The notes under the pieces: model-generated
Databases searched by the model: none
Told to the model about the DNA's origin: nothing
Seen by the model: only the letters and a program-made list of their open reading frames with translations
Program-made: the position numbers and the translations under genes
NCBI GenBank assembly: GCA_035041965.1
Contig: JAPYMA010001130.1
Location: 92,691 to 156,690 of the forward strand
DNA length: 64,000 bases
From: Anisakis pegreffii
Lineage: Eukaryota > Nematoda > Chromadorea > Rhabditida > Anisakidae
Reading direction: 5' to 3'
Shown: positions 38,486 through 52,200 of the stretch, in pieces
Layout: each line of letters starts with the position of its first letter
How positions within the stretch are numbered: position 1 is the stretch's first letter

Positions 38486-40594
38486 AGTTCCGTAAGACTG
38501 GTTCACAGTTTTTCGATGCCACGGATCTGTTCGCAAGGAATCATGTAAAAGGCATCATCAATTAGCGTAGTTCGAGCACTTCCACAGTTCACAGAGGTTA
38601 ATTGGACGAATCAGCCGAATGGTACAAAAAATGCGCTCTTTAATGGGTTCGCTAATCTCCCTGAGACTGGATTAAAAGGTGAAGTAGTGGGACGAATCAA
38701 CATAAGCAGTAAACTAATCTAAGCACTTATGTTAAAACACTTCCTCCAGCACAAGCAACAAAGAACGACAATACAATCACGACAATCACTTGAAAGAGGA
38801 AATTCGATATTGAACGAGATTAAAACATTTAATTTTCAGGCCACATATGTCAATCCATGTAATTCACCAGATCGAGAGCAATCGCTAAAGCACTACTAAT
38901 ACAGCTGCGAGAAAACTGAAACAACCAATAACAATTTACTGCAATGTCGTATTCGAAGCAGACGTAAGGAATAAGAGTGATTCGCAGCTAATAGCAATGG
39001 TACATGTGGGTACAGGCTAAAGAACGGAAGGAAGTCAAGCAAGGTGTTTCTTGAGAATGCGTTGATTGCTAGCGATCATTATGTGCTTCATGAAGAGTGA
39101 GCGACGAGGGACGATTGTTATCGATTATCAAAGATTACAATGGAACATGCGATCGCTAAGGATGATCGCTTGAATAGCAGTACGGAACCAAAGTAACCAT
39201 TGCAAATGGCACTGATAACCGATAAAAATGAGAGTATAAGTTTTTAATGCTGAAATATAAGAGGAAATGCTGATTTACATCTGTGCGGACTGTGTGCAGT
39301 GTATATCAATTAGGTGGTTGGTTATATTGTGTTTGAGAGCGTTACCAAGGAGATTTAGTTGCTTATTGAATGGTTATGAGCATATTTGATTTGTTCCATA
39401 TTCTGAATATTACTGAGCGAGTGTGTTTGAGACATATAGCACACGATTGCAACCATTCACATATGATGTATCAGCAAGTCGAACAATAACAAGCAAATGT
39501 CTGTTTAGAGCTGTGTTTAGGAGCAATAATTAATGTCATTATACTATTCATCATAATGACAACATGAATTAACCTACTCATAGTCATTATGCTGACCACA
39601 TCAACTACAGCCGTAATATTGACCCAAAACGATAAGTTGCGAACATCGAGAGAGATCTCTTCACGAGAGCATAAAATTGCACTACAATCCTCGCCTTCAA
39701 TCTTCATGAATTCTCACTCCGCTATTCTCGCGAAGCAGTCACTGCGCTCGAAATCTAACACAATCCGTGATAACGATACGGTCTCTGAGCTGCATTATGC
39801 AACGGAAACACGTGCACAGATAGTAATTTTATTTGCATAAATAAAACGATTTTGGAAAATGCACTGTCAAATTAACATAACACAGAATGAGAGAGATGCT
39901 GTAGAATATGATGAGAGGAGTAATATTCAATGAGATGACCCTCTTCTTCAGTTGAAAAGACGAAAAAATATGGGTAGAATATCGAAGTGCTCAACAATAA
40001 GAATTTAAAAAAAACATCAACTTTTGCGCATTTATTCTTCTCCTACAATTTCAGGAAACATTTACGTTCCAGAGACATTTATTCTCGAACTGAATATCCC
40101 TCCTCATTGGAATAAAACAATGTAATTTGCTTACAGCACTAGTGATATCTCAGAAAGACCTGGCTCATTTTCAACAAACTGACTAAAGAGAAACATATGA
40201 ACATATCGATACAGTATCAAAATTGACAATATAACACACGAACAAATGAAATTAGATTAAGAAAATGACGTGAAAAAGATGTGAGCAATCAAAAAAACCA
40301 TATAAAAATACAGCTCAAAGTGAGAATAAATCACTGCTCAATTTCAAATAAACAACAAATGACAAATACGATAACACAACGAGTAGGATGCTATAAGCAA
40401 CGTAAAAACTAACACCTTATTACATTGGAATCATCAACAAGGACTGCTTATGCAACAATCATATCCAAAACAACAACAACATCACAATACTACAACTGCT
40501 TACGAGTGCATCATCACACTAGTTAAATGAATGTATTCCATTGTTTTTCTGCAATATACATGTAAAATGGATTGATTCAATCCTCAATGATTGA
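38486..40594. other. Intergenic DNA downstream of ccz-1
   Basis: AT-rich sequence with no coherent coding pattern. Several AATAAA-like words lie left of 40595, any of which could serve as the poly(A) signal of the minus-strand ccz-1 gene. No repeat array was seen. Confidence 0.4.
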
Positions 40595-43500
40595 TTATAT
40601 CACAAAAATATAATTGAAATGTTGTTTAATGATGTTATTAGCATGTTGCTGTACATCAGCCAAACATGTCAACGAGGTATTGTGCAGCATCAACAACAGA
40701 ATTCGACCATTTATTTTCTTTCCAACAATCCACCAATCCGATTCAGATCTAATCGATATTTCACCGCAATTATTCCCATTCAAATATTGATCCATCGTTT
40801 CACATACCATCCTCAAATTGCTCATTTCACTACACAATCCTTCACTTTTTCAATGCACGCATTCGATTTCAACAGCAATATTGAACGAAACAGGGAAAGG
40901 TACTGGGGAGTACTGAAAACTGTCACCAGTGGACGTTCTCACCTTTTATTACGACCGAAAAAAAAGTTGACTTTCCAGTACACTTTTCCAGAAAACCACT
41001 GATTCCACTGTTTGCGTTCGTTTTCAAGAAATTCAAACAATTTTAGACGAACATACTTACATGCAGATAGTGGGTGGAATTGGAGGTAACGAAGACGTTT
41101 TGCTGATTTCACCGACTGGTTCCAAGAAACTTGTTTTGAGACTCAAACTGGATGGGTTGAAGTAGATGAAATGGAAGTCGGTATCTCCTTTCGGTGTCGA
41201 TTTACACTGTGTGCCATAAGCATCGGCGATTGTTGATGCCAACGAACTTAATTCGGGTCCGAGCATCGAATCGAGCTCACGCAGAAAATCCGAACTCACA
41301 TCTTTACGAACAAACATGCAGAGTGTAGCATTTAATGCTCGATAAACTATCTGCAAATGAGAATTGCGATTGATTCTGGTTTACACCTCAAAGCACTAAA
41401 TCAATGCGACTCTACAACGCTGGATGCGTACCACACTAATGAATGCAAAACTCCGGAACATGAAAACAGAATACGACTAAAATAATGAAAGCTGGAAATA
41501 AAAAATGCAGGTTGAAATCATAAACTTAAGTGTAACACTTGCGAGAGTTTAAGGGAAAGGATGTTTTAATCTCGATGGTTTACAATATCTTTTCAATAAA
41601 AGCATCAATGACACTGACGATGAACACGAAAAAGCAGATACCAGTTCATAAGGTATCAACTTGTTCGATGATGCGCTTTCAGATGACAAGTAGACGACTG
41701 GTAATTTTGCATCTTTCACGTTTGCCAACACTGCTCCAGCAGTTATGTCGGTTGTACCAGTCAGAAAGCGTCCATGATGATGCGGTGCTGAGTCTGACCT
41801 TAAATTAAGGCGTACTGATGCTGACATTCTGATTTTTAGTGTTATGATATGATTAAAACTGTCATATCTGATACACGAATAAAATCTATTATAGAACAAA
41901 TAAATCTATTACTGGGCTGTTGATGACAATTTCTATTATAGAGAAAATTTCAGTCTGTGGTTTCTGTAATGAGTTGAAACAATTCAAAATGTGAACCGAA
42001 GTTCAAACACATTGATCTAGAGTAGTAGAGTGAAATACCCGCTGGATCTCCACAAGTGGTTCAGAAGAACCGTCAAGATGTTGGCTCACATCTCACCAGT
42101 GTTTGAAAGTCACTGGCTCCGTACACTACGAGGCCTACGACACTAGATATTGACAAACTAAAAGCTCTATTGAATAAATGATACCTTCCAATGTGATACG
42201 TTGGCTGCAGCTCAGCTTTCATCGACATGCTCAACAGATTTTGTGTCAGATACTGGAACAAAACGGCGAGATCCTCTTTTGGAACGGAATACGATAAAAG
42301 TCTTCCTTGATAGAGGAACATCGCTTTCGAGATTTGCGGAAATGATTCTCGCAACCGACCCAACAGATTTTCCACACGAAGGAAGCACACACTATCCAGA
42401 GGTAAAAAATCCACACCACAAAATAAATCCACAAGAGGCATCTGAAACTCACATTCCACAACTGATTGCAATCTACTAATTTCATAGAATTCCTTCCTGA
42501 CTATGATGTGTGCATTGATCTTCACTGATATTTCGCACCAATCTTACAAGTAGCTAGATCTTAGTTAACTACATAAATACAAGATATGAAACAAAAAGAA
42601 CGAATAAAATGAGGCCTTGACAGAAAATCGAAAAACAAGCGCACCTGGTTCAGTCGTAACAACGACAAATACCTCGAGAAGAAATACTGAAGGCGGTCTT
42701 TCAAGCGTGCACGATCAGTAATCAACAGTTTCGTGAATGAGCCAAAAAACAATCGAAACATTTTATAAGCAGTAATGATAATTGAACGAATCGTTGGGGC
42801 ATGCAAAGTGTATTCCTCATTTGTACACAACGTCCTGAAATGACATAATGTTATACCATTTTATAGCTTAACAAATAATGCTTCTAGGGAATCAATGCAT
42901 AACCATGCTTCTTGGCGTAAACTAGAAATGGAACAATTGAGTTGTGTTTCAATCTCTAAATCAAACCGACGTCTCATAGCAAGGAAATAAAACAAAAGTT
43001 AAATTAAGTATGCCATTTCCCGAGCAATGGACATTTCGAACAAGGGAAATTTGACAAATTTCTCAAGTGTTTGTCACAAGGAAAATAAAATCGAACTTGA
43101 GTTCGTCACAGAAAGGAAAACCAACTTATTCAGTGCAGTTCCAACGATAAATCGTGATGATTCAACAAGCACATAAACATGCAATTGTTTTATGGTATTC
43201 ACGTATCGATGCGGATACTCCAGATCCCGCTCATTATTATCACCGATGAAATTATTCGTAAAATTAACAACTGCCTCCGCAAACCCTGTCACTTGAGTCT
43301 GAAACGAACGACTTTCAAACGATTGCTGAATAATCTGAATCGCATTAAATTTTGAAAAATAATGCACAGTACAGAGTACACAACACAACAAATTGAATTC
43401 ACACGTTCAGCTGTGAAAGTGTTTTCCGATGAATGAATACTTAGAAATAATCATAAAGTTTAAACCACACTGAATATGCAACAATAAATTATACGAAACT

Positions 43501-43971
43501 GGATGAGTGGAATTTGTTCGAGCAACTGTAATTTCAAGACTTCAGTAACATGATAAAATCGCGATTACTTTCAGTCACAAATTATAGAAATTTAATGTTC
43601 ATTCAACGTGAGTTTCCACAAAATTTTAACACTGTGAAAATTTGAACGTTCAAAAGAACATCAAATGAACACTTCTGAGTGCTAGCAGCAAAGACTAATC
43701 ACACCGAACAAGAAAAACTAGCTCAGTTCTCTCGTTTGCATCTAATTAAACGAGCCAAACAAATAGTTCCAAACGAATCAATTACCTGCTTCTCGAAAGT
43801 TTCAGGTTTTTGGCTCTGGAAAAACATGATACGTTCGCCTTCGTCGCCCTCTTTTCGGCCTGATTCCGGGTGAGCAACGAAAAAGAAATCCATTACGTCC
43901 GCAATTCGACATTGCGTGCTTTTAACGGTGGTGAAATTTGATGTCGAACTACTCGGTGTCAACGACGCCAT
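40595..43971 (-). CDS. ccz-1: CCZ1 homologue, subunit of the MON1-CCZ1 Rab7 exchange factor (complete, 7 exons, 495 aa)
   Basis: Exons: 43971-43786, 43298-43126, 42834-42645, 42441-42185, 41798-41642, 41350-41061 and 40829-40595 (stop TAA). Lengths sum to 1,488 nt, and phases 0,2,0,2,0,2 match at every junction. The product is close to the 482 aa of human CCZ1. It aligns along its length with the family: the first longin-like block (DFFFVAHPESGRKEGDEGER, IMFF), AEAVVNFTNNF, the MYKLF-type helix (ITAYKMFRLFFGSFTKLL) and RLQYFFSRYLSLL, DFLPLD, AMFLYQGRLLSYSV, HHHGRFLTG, ELIVYRALNATLCMFV, FHFIYFNPSSLSLK, and the C-terminal SDWWIVGKK followed by HFNYIFVI. With MON1 (SAND-1 in C. elegans), CCZ1 recruits and activates Rab7 during early-to-late endosome and autophagosome maturation. 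Start chosen at the first ATG (MASLTP). The last acceptor (TGTGTAG) and the donor at 43126 (GTTGGT) are weak but required by phase. Confidence 0.93.
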
Positions 43972-44335
43972 CACAGCTGTGGCGTTCACCAATTCGTCGT
44001 CGGCTTATCAATTAGTAAATTTTCATATCAGAATACACGGAAATTCATGCAATTCACAACATTCTCACAAAAGAAAGTGTCGAATAAACAAGGTATTTTA
44101 AGATCGTACACAATATCTAACAATGAACAACAATTCGTATATATTCTGCCCAGGGCACCATCGCACTTTACCAAAAAAACGCGCTTGAGAGCAAAGGCGG
44201 AGTCAGCGAAGAACATGCACAAATACACATCAACGCGCGATTGAACCATTAAATCATCAAGATTCATAGCAATGATATATCAATGGAAATGACGTTTTTA
44301 AGAATGACGCATTATGGAATGATTGGAGTATTTAT

Positions 44336-45800
44336 TAATGATCAAAGTTGAGACCACGGTACGCTTGAACGTGGAAAACTCTATAACATTATTCAAATTA
44401 CTAAACCTCATCAAATAATTGTAAGAGTAATTGCTCAACAAAATTATGTTTCTTTGAATTTACACGTTTCGCTGGATCGAATGGTGTAAAGATATTCAGG
44501 TGTTAGTGAGAAAACCTGAGAAGACGGTGGTCCTGAAGATTGCAACTTTGATATTACTAAAATAAAGTGTTCATTGATCTATAGCCATCAAAGTGTAATT
44601 AATCAATGAGTGATACTGCCCTAGTTGAGATAGCCTTAATAAAATAGCTATATCTCCTCAGCTAATCGAAACCGCTCAATGAAATATATATTTTTCTAAA
44701 TCTTTAGACACTGCTTCATCGACTGGTGTACAGAAATCAATATGTTACTAGTCAAAGCTGAGGGTAGGGTAGGTTTGAATGTGGCAACCTCTATAGCATG
44801 AGAAAAATAGCTGTATCTTCTCGCAGAGGCGGAATTATTCGGTAAGCTTTTGATTTTTGGAAAGTAGAGGTTCTCTTCGATCGAACGGTGATCAAACATC
44901 AATATGTTTTTGGGCAAACTTGAGAAGACGGTATGCTTGAATATATCAAACCGGTATTTTTATAGTAATGTATAATATGCATTGATCTGTAGTGATCAAA
45001 TGCACATAAATAAGCACCTCAGCGCTAGTTGAGGTAGGTTTAATAAAATAGCTCTACTTCCTCAACTAAGCAAAATCTACCGACAAAATATATATTTTTC
45101 TGAATGTACATATCCTGCTCGATCGAATGATGTAAAGAAATTGATATGTTGCTGGTAAAAGCTATGGGTACGGTAGGTTTGAATGTGGCAACCCCTATAG
45201 CATGAGAAAAATAGCTATATCTCCTCACAAAGGCGGAATTTTCCGATAAGCTTTTGATTTTTAGAAAGCGGAGATTCTGTTCAATCGAATGATGTACAAA
45301 CATCAATATGGGCAAATTTGAGAAGACGGTAGGCTTGAATATATCAGACCCATATTTCGATAGTAATGTATAATATGCATTGATCTATAATGATCAAATG
45401 CACGTCAATAAGCACCTCAGCGCTGTTTGAAATAGCTTTAATCAAATAGCTATCCCTCCTCAACTACGCAAAATCGCCCGACAAAACATATATTTTTCTG
45501 AATGCAGAGATTCTGCTCGATCGAGTGATGTGAAGAAATTGATATGTTACTGGTGAAAGATGAGGGGACCATAGGTTTGAATGTGCCACCCCCTACAGCA
45601 TCAGAAAAATAGCTATATCTCCTCGCAGAGGCGGAATTTTCAGGCATTATATTCATTTTTAGGAAGCGGAGATTCTGCTCGATCCAATGATGTACAAACA
45701 TCAATATGTTTTTGGACAAACCTGAGAAGACGATGGTCCTGAATTCTTTCTGGAACATCCGTACGAATTCTTTCCAGCCGTTTCTAGTATATTTCTCAAT
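44336..45800. repeat. Diverged ~400-bp tandem repeat, each unit a dimer of ~200-bp halves
   Basis: Corresponding blocks recur at about 400-bp spacing: 'GTAGGTTTGAATGTGGCAAC' near 44773 and 45172 with a diverged copy near 45575, and 'TATAATATGCATTGATCT' near 44970 and 45371 with a diverged copy near 44567. Within a unit, the motif that encodes HHSIEQNL on the minus strand occurs twice, showing a dimeric build. The minus strand keeps long related open frames in three units (SFTSNISIS and RRYSYFS recur), but there are no start or splice features, so I treat it as repeat DNA. Confidence 0.75.
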
Positions 45801-45829
45801 CTTTTTCACAGCTCCTCAGAGTGCAGCAG

Positions 45830-46340
45830 CATGAGGGTTAACATCTCCAAACAATCGCTCTTCTCAGGTTTGCCCAGTAACATTGTAGTTTCTGCACACC
45901 ATAAGATTCTGCAGATTGTCTTCTTTTAGAAAAGTTTATATGTTGTCGGGCAGTTTTGCTTAGCTATAGAGAGGGAGCTGATTTTCTATAGGTATCTCAG
46001 TTGCTTGGCACGCCTCGTTTCAATACTTTGCATCTGTGCTAACAATATGCACACTAAAATAGCTGTTTGTGGGTCATCATGTTTAAACGATCGGTGTTCT
46101 CGAAAACATGGTCGTTTCCTGACGTCCTTACTTTCTCTACATTCTCTAGTTTTTCAGTTTCATGGCAGCGCTCGTGCTAATCAATACGTTCATTAGAGCA
46201 CGTCTTTAGATTCCCCACAGTCACAGTAATACATATATTGTCGAGAAATTTTGCTTGCATTCAGAGTAATAACTGATTTTGTGAAGGCATCTCAGGAGCC
46301 ATGTTGCTGCTGATTTGAATACAATGTGTTGGCGTAGATG
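45830..46340. repeat. Inverted, more diverged copies of the 44-46 kb repeat
   Basis: The plus strand here matches the minus strand of the 44.3-45.8 kb array: for example 'TATATGTTGTCGGGCAGTTTTGCTTAG' (over 20 bases, near 45937) corresponds to the reverse complement of the block near 45470, and TCTTCTCAGGTTTGCCCAG near 45860 to the block near 45710. A second degenerate unit follows near 46220. The array therefore switches orientation near 45.8 kb. Confidence 0.6.
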
Positions 46341-47300
46341 TTTGCCTGGAACATGTAACTGCCGTTGGATGGTAGAGCACAAGGTTTAACTGACGTACAA
46401 GTTTGCATCTGAAGGTCTTGACTTTTACACCTGATAACATACATAATTTTGAGAATTTACGCGTTACGTTCCGTAGGATGGAAATAGAATACTATCATGA
46501 TGCTGGAATGTTTTGATCATACGTCACATCGTTGATTGGTACGGCTAATATTGGTGTAATCATACTGTTCAGAAAGTCTAGAAGGTCTGCACTGAAGATT
46601 GCATTTGAAAAGTTTGAATTTTTCGTTGACATTGCCTTCGGTATATTTCCTACGGAGGATTGATTACCTCAGAGCAAATAGGATATGTAGCTACCGATTA
46701 CTTAACCAAACATTACATTCACTGTTTCTAGTGCTAATAACCATATAATCATACATACGAAAATGTGCTTACTAAAAATGCAAACTTTCGTGGTTTCAGG
46801 CTGCTTGTCATCGACCTTGGCTTAGAGAATTCAATTGTATCTTCTGTTTGCCCTAGTAATTGAAAAGACTTCGTACAGACGGAGCATGAGTATTGCAATT
46901 CTTGCATGTTCAAGTTCAACAGATATTCTATAATGGAAGAAAACCTCGTTTGGTTCATATTTCATGATTACCCAAATCATTACAGATCGAGTTGATCATT
47001 GGCTTAAATGCTGTCATTTGCACTCCAGATCAGCGCGTTTTATCGGAGAAAAATGAAAAACGTTGAAAATTTAATATTGGTAGCAAAATATAAACTCTGG
47101 TTATAGATATCACATTCATATAAATACCGATATGAATATATGAGATCATAAAGGGCATGACTAAAATCTCTTCAAATCGTAGAAATTATCGTATGCATTT
47201 GAATATCTTCAACCAACGATCACCGTTAACATACTAAACTTAAATATGAAACAATTTTTTTAAACAATCTAAGAAATCGATTAATAAATTCGTGCAATAT
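46341..47300. other. Non-coding stretch between repeat blocks
   Basis: No coding pattern or RNA gene recognised. Short open frames are composition-driven. Confidence 0.35.
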
Positions 47301-47302
47301 TT

Positions 47303-47427
47303 AAATGTTGGACATCTTCAGGGAGATATACGGGCCAGCAAGCCATAGAATGGCTCACCTGTCCAACATTTACGATTACAGTTAATGTTATTACCCGTAA
47401 TTTCGGCCCTTATCTCCGATTACGGGT
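47303..47427. repeat. Two adjacent inverted repeats (12-bp arms around a small hairpin; 9-bp arms)
   Basis: AAATGTTGGACA at 47303-47314 pairs with TGTCCAACATTT at 47360-47371. Between them AGCCAT-AGA-ATGGCT forms a 6-bp hairpin at 47341-47355. Next, ACCCGTAAT at 47393-47401 pairs with ATTACGGGT at 47419-47427. The layout could be a structured RNA or the remains of a fold-back element. Confidence 0.6.
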
Positions 47428-47562
47428 TAGTTGTGTTAGTATCATGCAAAACAACATGCGTTTGTTAATAGTATTAATGGATTAGAAAGACAAGGACATA
47501 CACATGCAAGACAAGGGACGACTTAAGAATATAATGCAATAGATAGCCGTTGTTTGGCATTT

Positions 47563-47633
47563 CGTTGTGCCATCATGCTCGCAAATTTCGCGTATTTATT
47601 ATCCGCCAAACTTGCGAGGATGATGGCACAACG
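47563..47633. ncRNA. 71-nt imperfect hairpin, possible microRNA precursor or short fold-back element
   Basis: The 22-nt arm CGTTGTGCCATCATGCTCGCAA at 47563-47584 is the reverse complement of 47612-47633 except for one position, leaving a 27-nt loop. Length, near-perfect 22-nt stem and single mismatch suit a pre-miRNA, but such hairpins also come from small transposon remnants. No seed family recognised; strand unknown. Confidence 0.35.
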
Positions 47634-48189
47634 TGATGTGCATAAGTGAAAACTGAGTAACTTAGAGCAAAAAAGGGAAATTGCTCTAGAACACATTAGA
47701 TTGGAAGCAGCTGTATTGAATAAGTGAAGAAAAATTTTGATTATTTACGCCAACTAATTGGTATCTTTACTAATGATCTTTTTTTCATCACTTAATTCGA
47801 ATCAGTTCATAATACAATCGATTGTTTGTTGATATTTTACGAAATGAATAAAAGAAACCAGATGAATTGCATTTTAGAAATTCAGTGATATTATGATGAG
47901 CTGCTGAAATTTCGTAAACCATCTGTGCCGTCATGATAAAACAATGTCGTTTAACAGGAATTATGATCAATGAATGCCAATAAAATCTTACTAACGTTTC
48001 ACTAAAATGCAAATATTCCAAAGATAATATCATAAAATTTTCTGGAACAACGAATACAGTTTTTTTGGACTATCAACTAAAGAGGATAACTAATTCAGAA
48101 AAATGGAAATGCACCTGTCTTCGCGAAACGGAGTTGTCGTGGAACCTGAATAAGGCCTTCGATTAGAACCTGAATAGCATTATTGTGAC

Positions 48190-48720
48190 AAACGCTTGAA
48201 GCTATCTATAACACAGAACATCAATGAAACTAGAGTAATAAAAACCATAACATGGAAGAATAAAACAAGAACATGAACAAAAAAACTGAACATAAAGCAG
48301 CACGAAGCAAAGCAAGTATTTTGCATAAAAAACAAAAACGTATATAAAACAGAATGCTTGAAGCTATCCACAACACGAGCCATTAAAAAACGGTAACATA
48401 AAAATGAAACAAATGAAATCAAATACACAATAAAATATCACAACTTCGTTGCTCACAAGAACAAAACAACCACAACAAGAATAATATGAATCGCTTCAAG
48501 CTAGCTAAAACATGGCATTATCAAAAACACGATAACATAAATATCAGGACAAAGAAATGGAACAAGAATATAAAACAAAGAGCTTTACACAATCAACTAG
48601 CAACATTCGTGCTAACAAGAATAAAACAAAACAATTGCTTGAAGCTAACTGTGACATGATACGTTATTAAAAATATAGCACAGGAAACACAGCAAAAAAA
48701 TAAAAACATGCAATATGACA
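48190..48720. repeat. Four diverged ~136-162-bp tandem units marked by GCTTGAAGC
   Basis: The word CTTGAAGCTA (or its symmetric form CTTCAAGCTA) recurs near 48195, 48357, 48493 and 48638. Each is followed by a related AACACGA..ATTA..AAAA..ACATAA block. AT-rich, non-coding. Confidence 0.55.
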
Positions 48721-48856
48721 TTACACGAAACGTAAATAAACACACAACTTGGTTGCATACAGAAGTATGACAGCATAAACGTAAACTAACGGAAAAATCA
48801 TGAAATAAAATGTCTAAATCTACATCAAGAATATAGAAATGAACTAGTGAAGCAGC

Positions 48857-49040
48857 AATTTTTTTCATTTATCTTTTCTTTTCTTTTATTTTTTTATTTT
48901 TTAATTTTTATTTATTTTTTAATTTTTGATTATTTATTTATTTTCTTTATTTTTTATTTTATTATTTATTTTTATTTTGTTTTTCTTTCATTTTTTAAAT
49001 TTTTTAAAATTGTTGCTGCTCATTTTTTTTATATTTTAGG
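48857..49040. repeat. T-rich low-complexity tract
   Basis: About 180 bp made mostly of TTTTATTT variants on the plus strand. The open frame through it (Phe/Leu/Ile only) reflects composition, not coding. Confidence 0.8.
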
Positions 49041-49150
49041 AAGGTTTCTTGTTCCATGAAGATCCGACCACGTTCACTTACTTGCTGATATGGAATAGCT
49101 GGTAGTAAGAATATGCCGAATGCGTTGCGCAGAGAAATTTTTGAATATTT

Positions 49151-49236
49151 TGATGGAATATTTGCGATGATATAACCTGATGATCGGTTATTTTTGATGG
49201 AATATTTGCGAGGATATAACCTGATGATTGGTTCAA
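49151..49236. repeat. 44-bp tandem duplication
   Basis: TGATGGAATATTTGCGATGA at 49151 recurs at 49195 with one change; both copies continue with ATATAACCTGATGAT. Confidence 0.85.
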
Positions 49237-52200
49237 ACTGAATGTCGATTAATAGTAACATTCGTCGTGAACATCTGATGTGGTAATAGCAATGCAGTCA
49301 CAACAAAGATGCACTGTGCTGATGAGAAGATTTGGTTCATCAGGTGCTACGAACATTCACGAAAGATTGCTTCTCTCGACTGACGAATTCATGAGAAGAT
49401 CTCTTCAGAATATCGGAGAGGGGCCAAGCATTTGACCCATCAAAAGTTCTCTCCGATCCATGAAAGGATTAATCCATTGAACGTTGACCGAATTTGATGT
49501 TATCTCGGCGATAGCTTCCGTGTGAGATTGGAAAGAGCAATTTGGAGGAAGGAAACGGGGAAGGGGAGGACAGCACTTTAGTTCATATCTCCGAGTGCTT
49601 CAGGTATATGACATATTGTCGGAGTTGAAGATGGCAGTAAGTAGGGAATGGAAAAATCCGGATAGCGGTACCTTTGCAACAGCATAGTTTGACTGATTAT
49701 TTCCAAGTAGCAATCAAATCCATGAGGTTATCGATCCGAGGAATTCGACGAACGTTAAGAGGAATAACTGCTTGATTGATGAGCCGTTGGCAGAATGGAC
49801 TGTCGTGTAAGTGAACGTGGCGGTGAGATGCCGATGGCTTTTGCGATGATGTTGACGACTCGACGAGTTATTAGCATTCATTGAATTTACATAATCATAA
49901 AGAGTGAATAACATGAATAGATAATACAAATGAAAATAAACTAATCAAACACAACTGAAATAACTTTTTCAACAAAAATTTCATCATTCATCAAACAGTG
50001 ATTTACGCGTGGCCATAAATGAAGTGAATGCAACGCATCACACTTCTCTTACATTACTCAAACCATCTTATCCACTTGATCAGAACCCAAAAAAGTTCGA
50101 AAATCCCCACGCATGAGTCACTCTAATCGAGCTCCAAAATCTCCACGCGTATATCACTGTAATCAGGCTCACAATAATCAAGTTCCATCTAACATTCAAC
50201 AAAATGCTTCAGTGCACCTCCACTAAAAAAGAAAAAATCTGATATAATCTTAAAAAACACTCATTACATAATAATACATTACCTCATCATCAACTTCGGA
50301 CACTAAATGCCTCTACATACAATCTTTAACCTAACAAGATTCCTAGACGTATAATATATCAATCACATTGTTAAAATTCCTCTAAGAACAGAAAAAAATT
50401 AATATCGCAAAATTCGCTTCTTAGCTGTCACAATAACGCTATCCATACGAAGATACTTTGAATTTCCCCCATTCACTCCTCTGAACTCGAAGGAATAATT
50501 GCATTTTAGTTTGTTGCTTAACTATTAAAGATGATCACATTACGTCTGACTGATACTCAAACTTATGGTGTTACTTCCTGACATCTTTGTATCTCATCAC
50601 TTCTGTGAATTTAACTCCTTAATCTTATCATACAAACAGACTATATCATTCTATCGTAATTCATTAGTTCACACAATTCTAGAGTTGTGTATGAACAAAA
50701 TTTATCATCTAAGAAACCGACTTCATAATCTTTTTTGTAATTAAGTTCTATTTTCAATGACAAATTATCATTGTTCTTACTTCATCTTCAAGTTTTTTCA
50801 TTGCTTCCTTTATTCAGCAACTCATCATAATATGAGATCACCCCTTCTATGACTGAAGATTCGTTTACATTGATTTATTTCACCTTAACTTAAGAAGAAC
50901 ATGTGAGGAGGGACTATATGATATAATAATCAATGATGAATTCAATAGGTTGCGGCGAATGTGATCATTTTCGAGGGGAGGGATGCGAAAAATTTATTCT
51001 ATGCTCTCAAAAGAAAAATTCCACAGCCACTGGTGACATGCTTTAAACAAAATTATCTACCGTTCTCACATTGAGTCAAAAGTTTAAGAGCTTCAGAAAA
51101 ACTTTTGCTTAGAATTAATCCATACCCTAGGTCACTGACTAGTGTTATTGATAAAAATTTTTGTAAGAGGTGCTGAATGCAAGTCTTAATGCACTCATCT
51201 CATCAGTATAACAAATTATTTAAGTCACTTCAGCCATACTTCAGTAAACTATTCTCAATAATAATCAAACACGGCATGCAAACACTGCCTACTGAATGCA
51301 ATGAATTTCATGCAACAAATGAAGAATGATGAAAACAAAAATAACGGTTTAAAACATAACAATATAATGAATCTGGAGGAGCATGGCTGATAATTTTATA
51401 TACCATTTTTGCCTCATTCCATAAATATTATTGATTGCAGCCCTTCATTTTTCAGCAAAATGTTTAAATATTTCGAAATTAGCAGTGCTCCTCAACCTTC
51501 AACTACATCATCTGCTTTCAAGATTCTTTCAACAATGTTCCCAAAACGCCTGCACCTATTTATTTTTCGCTTTTACTGATAACGAATCAGATAATCCGAT
51601 CATATTTGCGGATAAAATTCCAGTGCAAATACAATCAAAATTTGCGAAAGTATGTAGAATTTTGAACTCAAGATTCAAAGTTTCCTCAACAAAAAGTTCG
51701 AACTAGCTCAAAACTTCTTGATGAGTGCGATGAAAGCAGATGATATAATACGACGACAAACACAACATGCAAACCAAATTTCAAACCATGTATTGCCGAT
51801 TTATTAGGCAATTTGCGTCCACTCGAATTACTCCAACCAACGAAATGTTTCGCACATTCCAATGCCAAACCATCCGTCATTATCCAGTCCAGCCATCAGT
51901 GATCCATCCATAAATCGACCAATATCCGATGCTCAACATGCTGAAACAGGAAACATGAACACAACTGCAACGTGCTTCCGCACTAACGATATGCAGCCTC
52001 CCTTTCTAAAACGTCCAACCAATTTTAAACAGATTTTTCGCCGAGTAATAAAACATTCCAAATGACTCTTAAGAAAAATTCCAGTTCAGTTAGTTGAAAC
52101 ATAATTAGCGGATTCAAACTAATAACTTCAAATATTTTCAAACATTTACATGATTGTGTTAATCGAATGATAAGAACATGTAGAAGAACTTCATCTGGCT

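Noticed and set aside
48850..49059. Plus-strand 70-codon frame made of Phe, Leu, Ile and Tyr
   Set aside because: It is a product of the T-rich low-complexity tract.
51431..52065. Protein-like frames on both strands
   Set aside because: Opposite frames over the same bases look equally plausible, and none has phase-matched neighbours.
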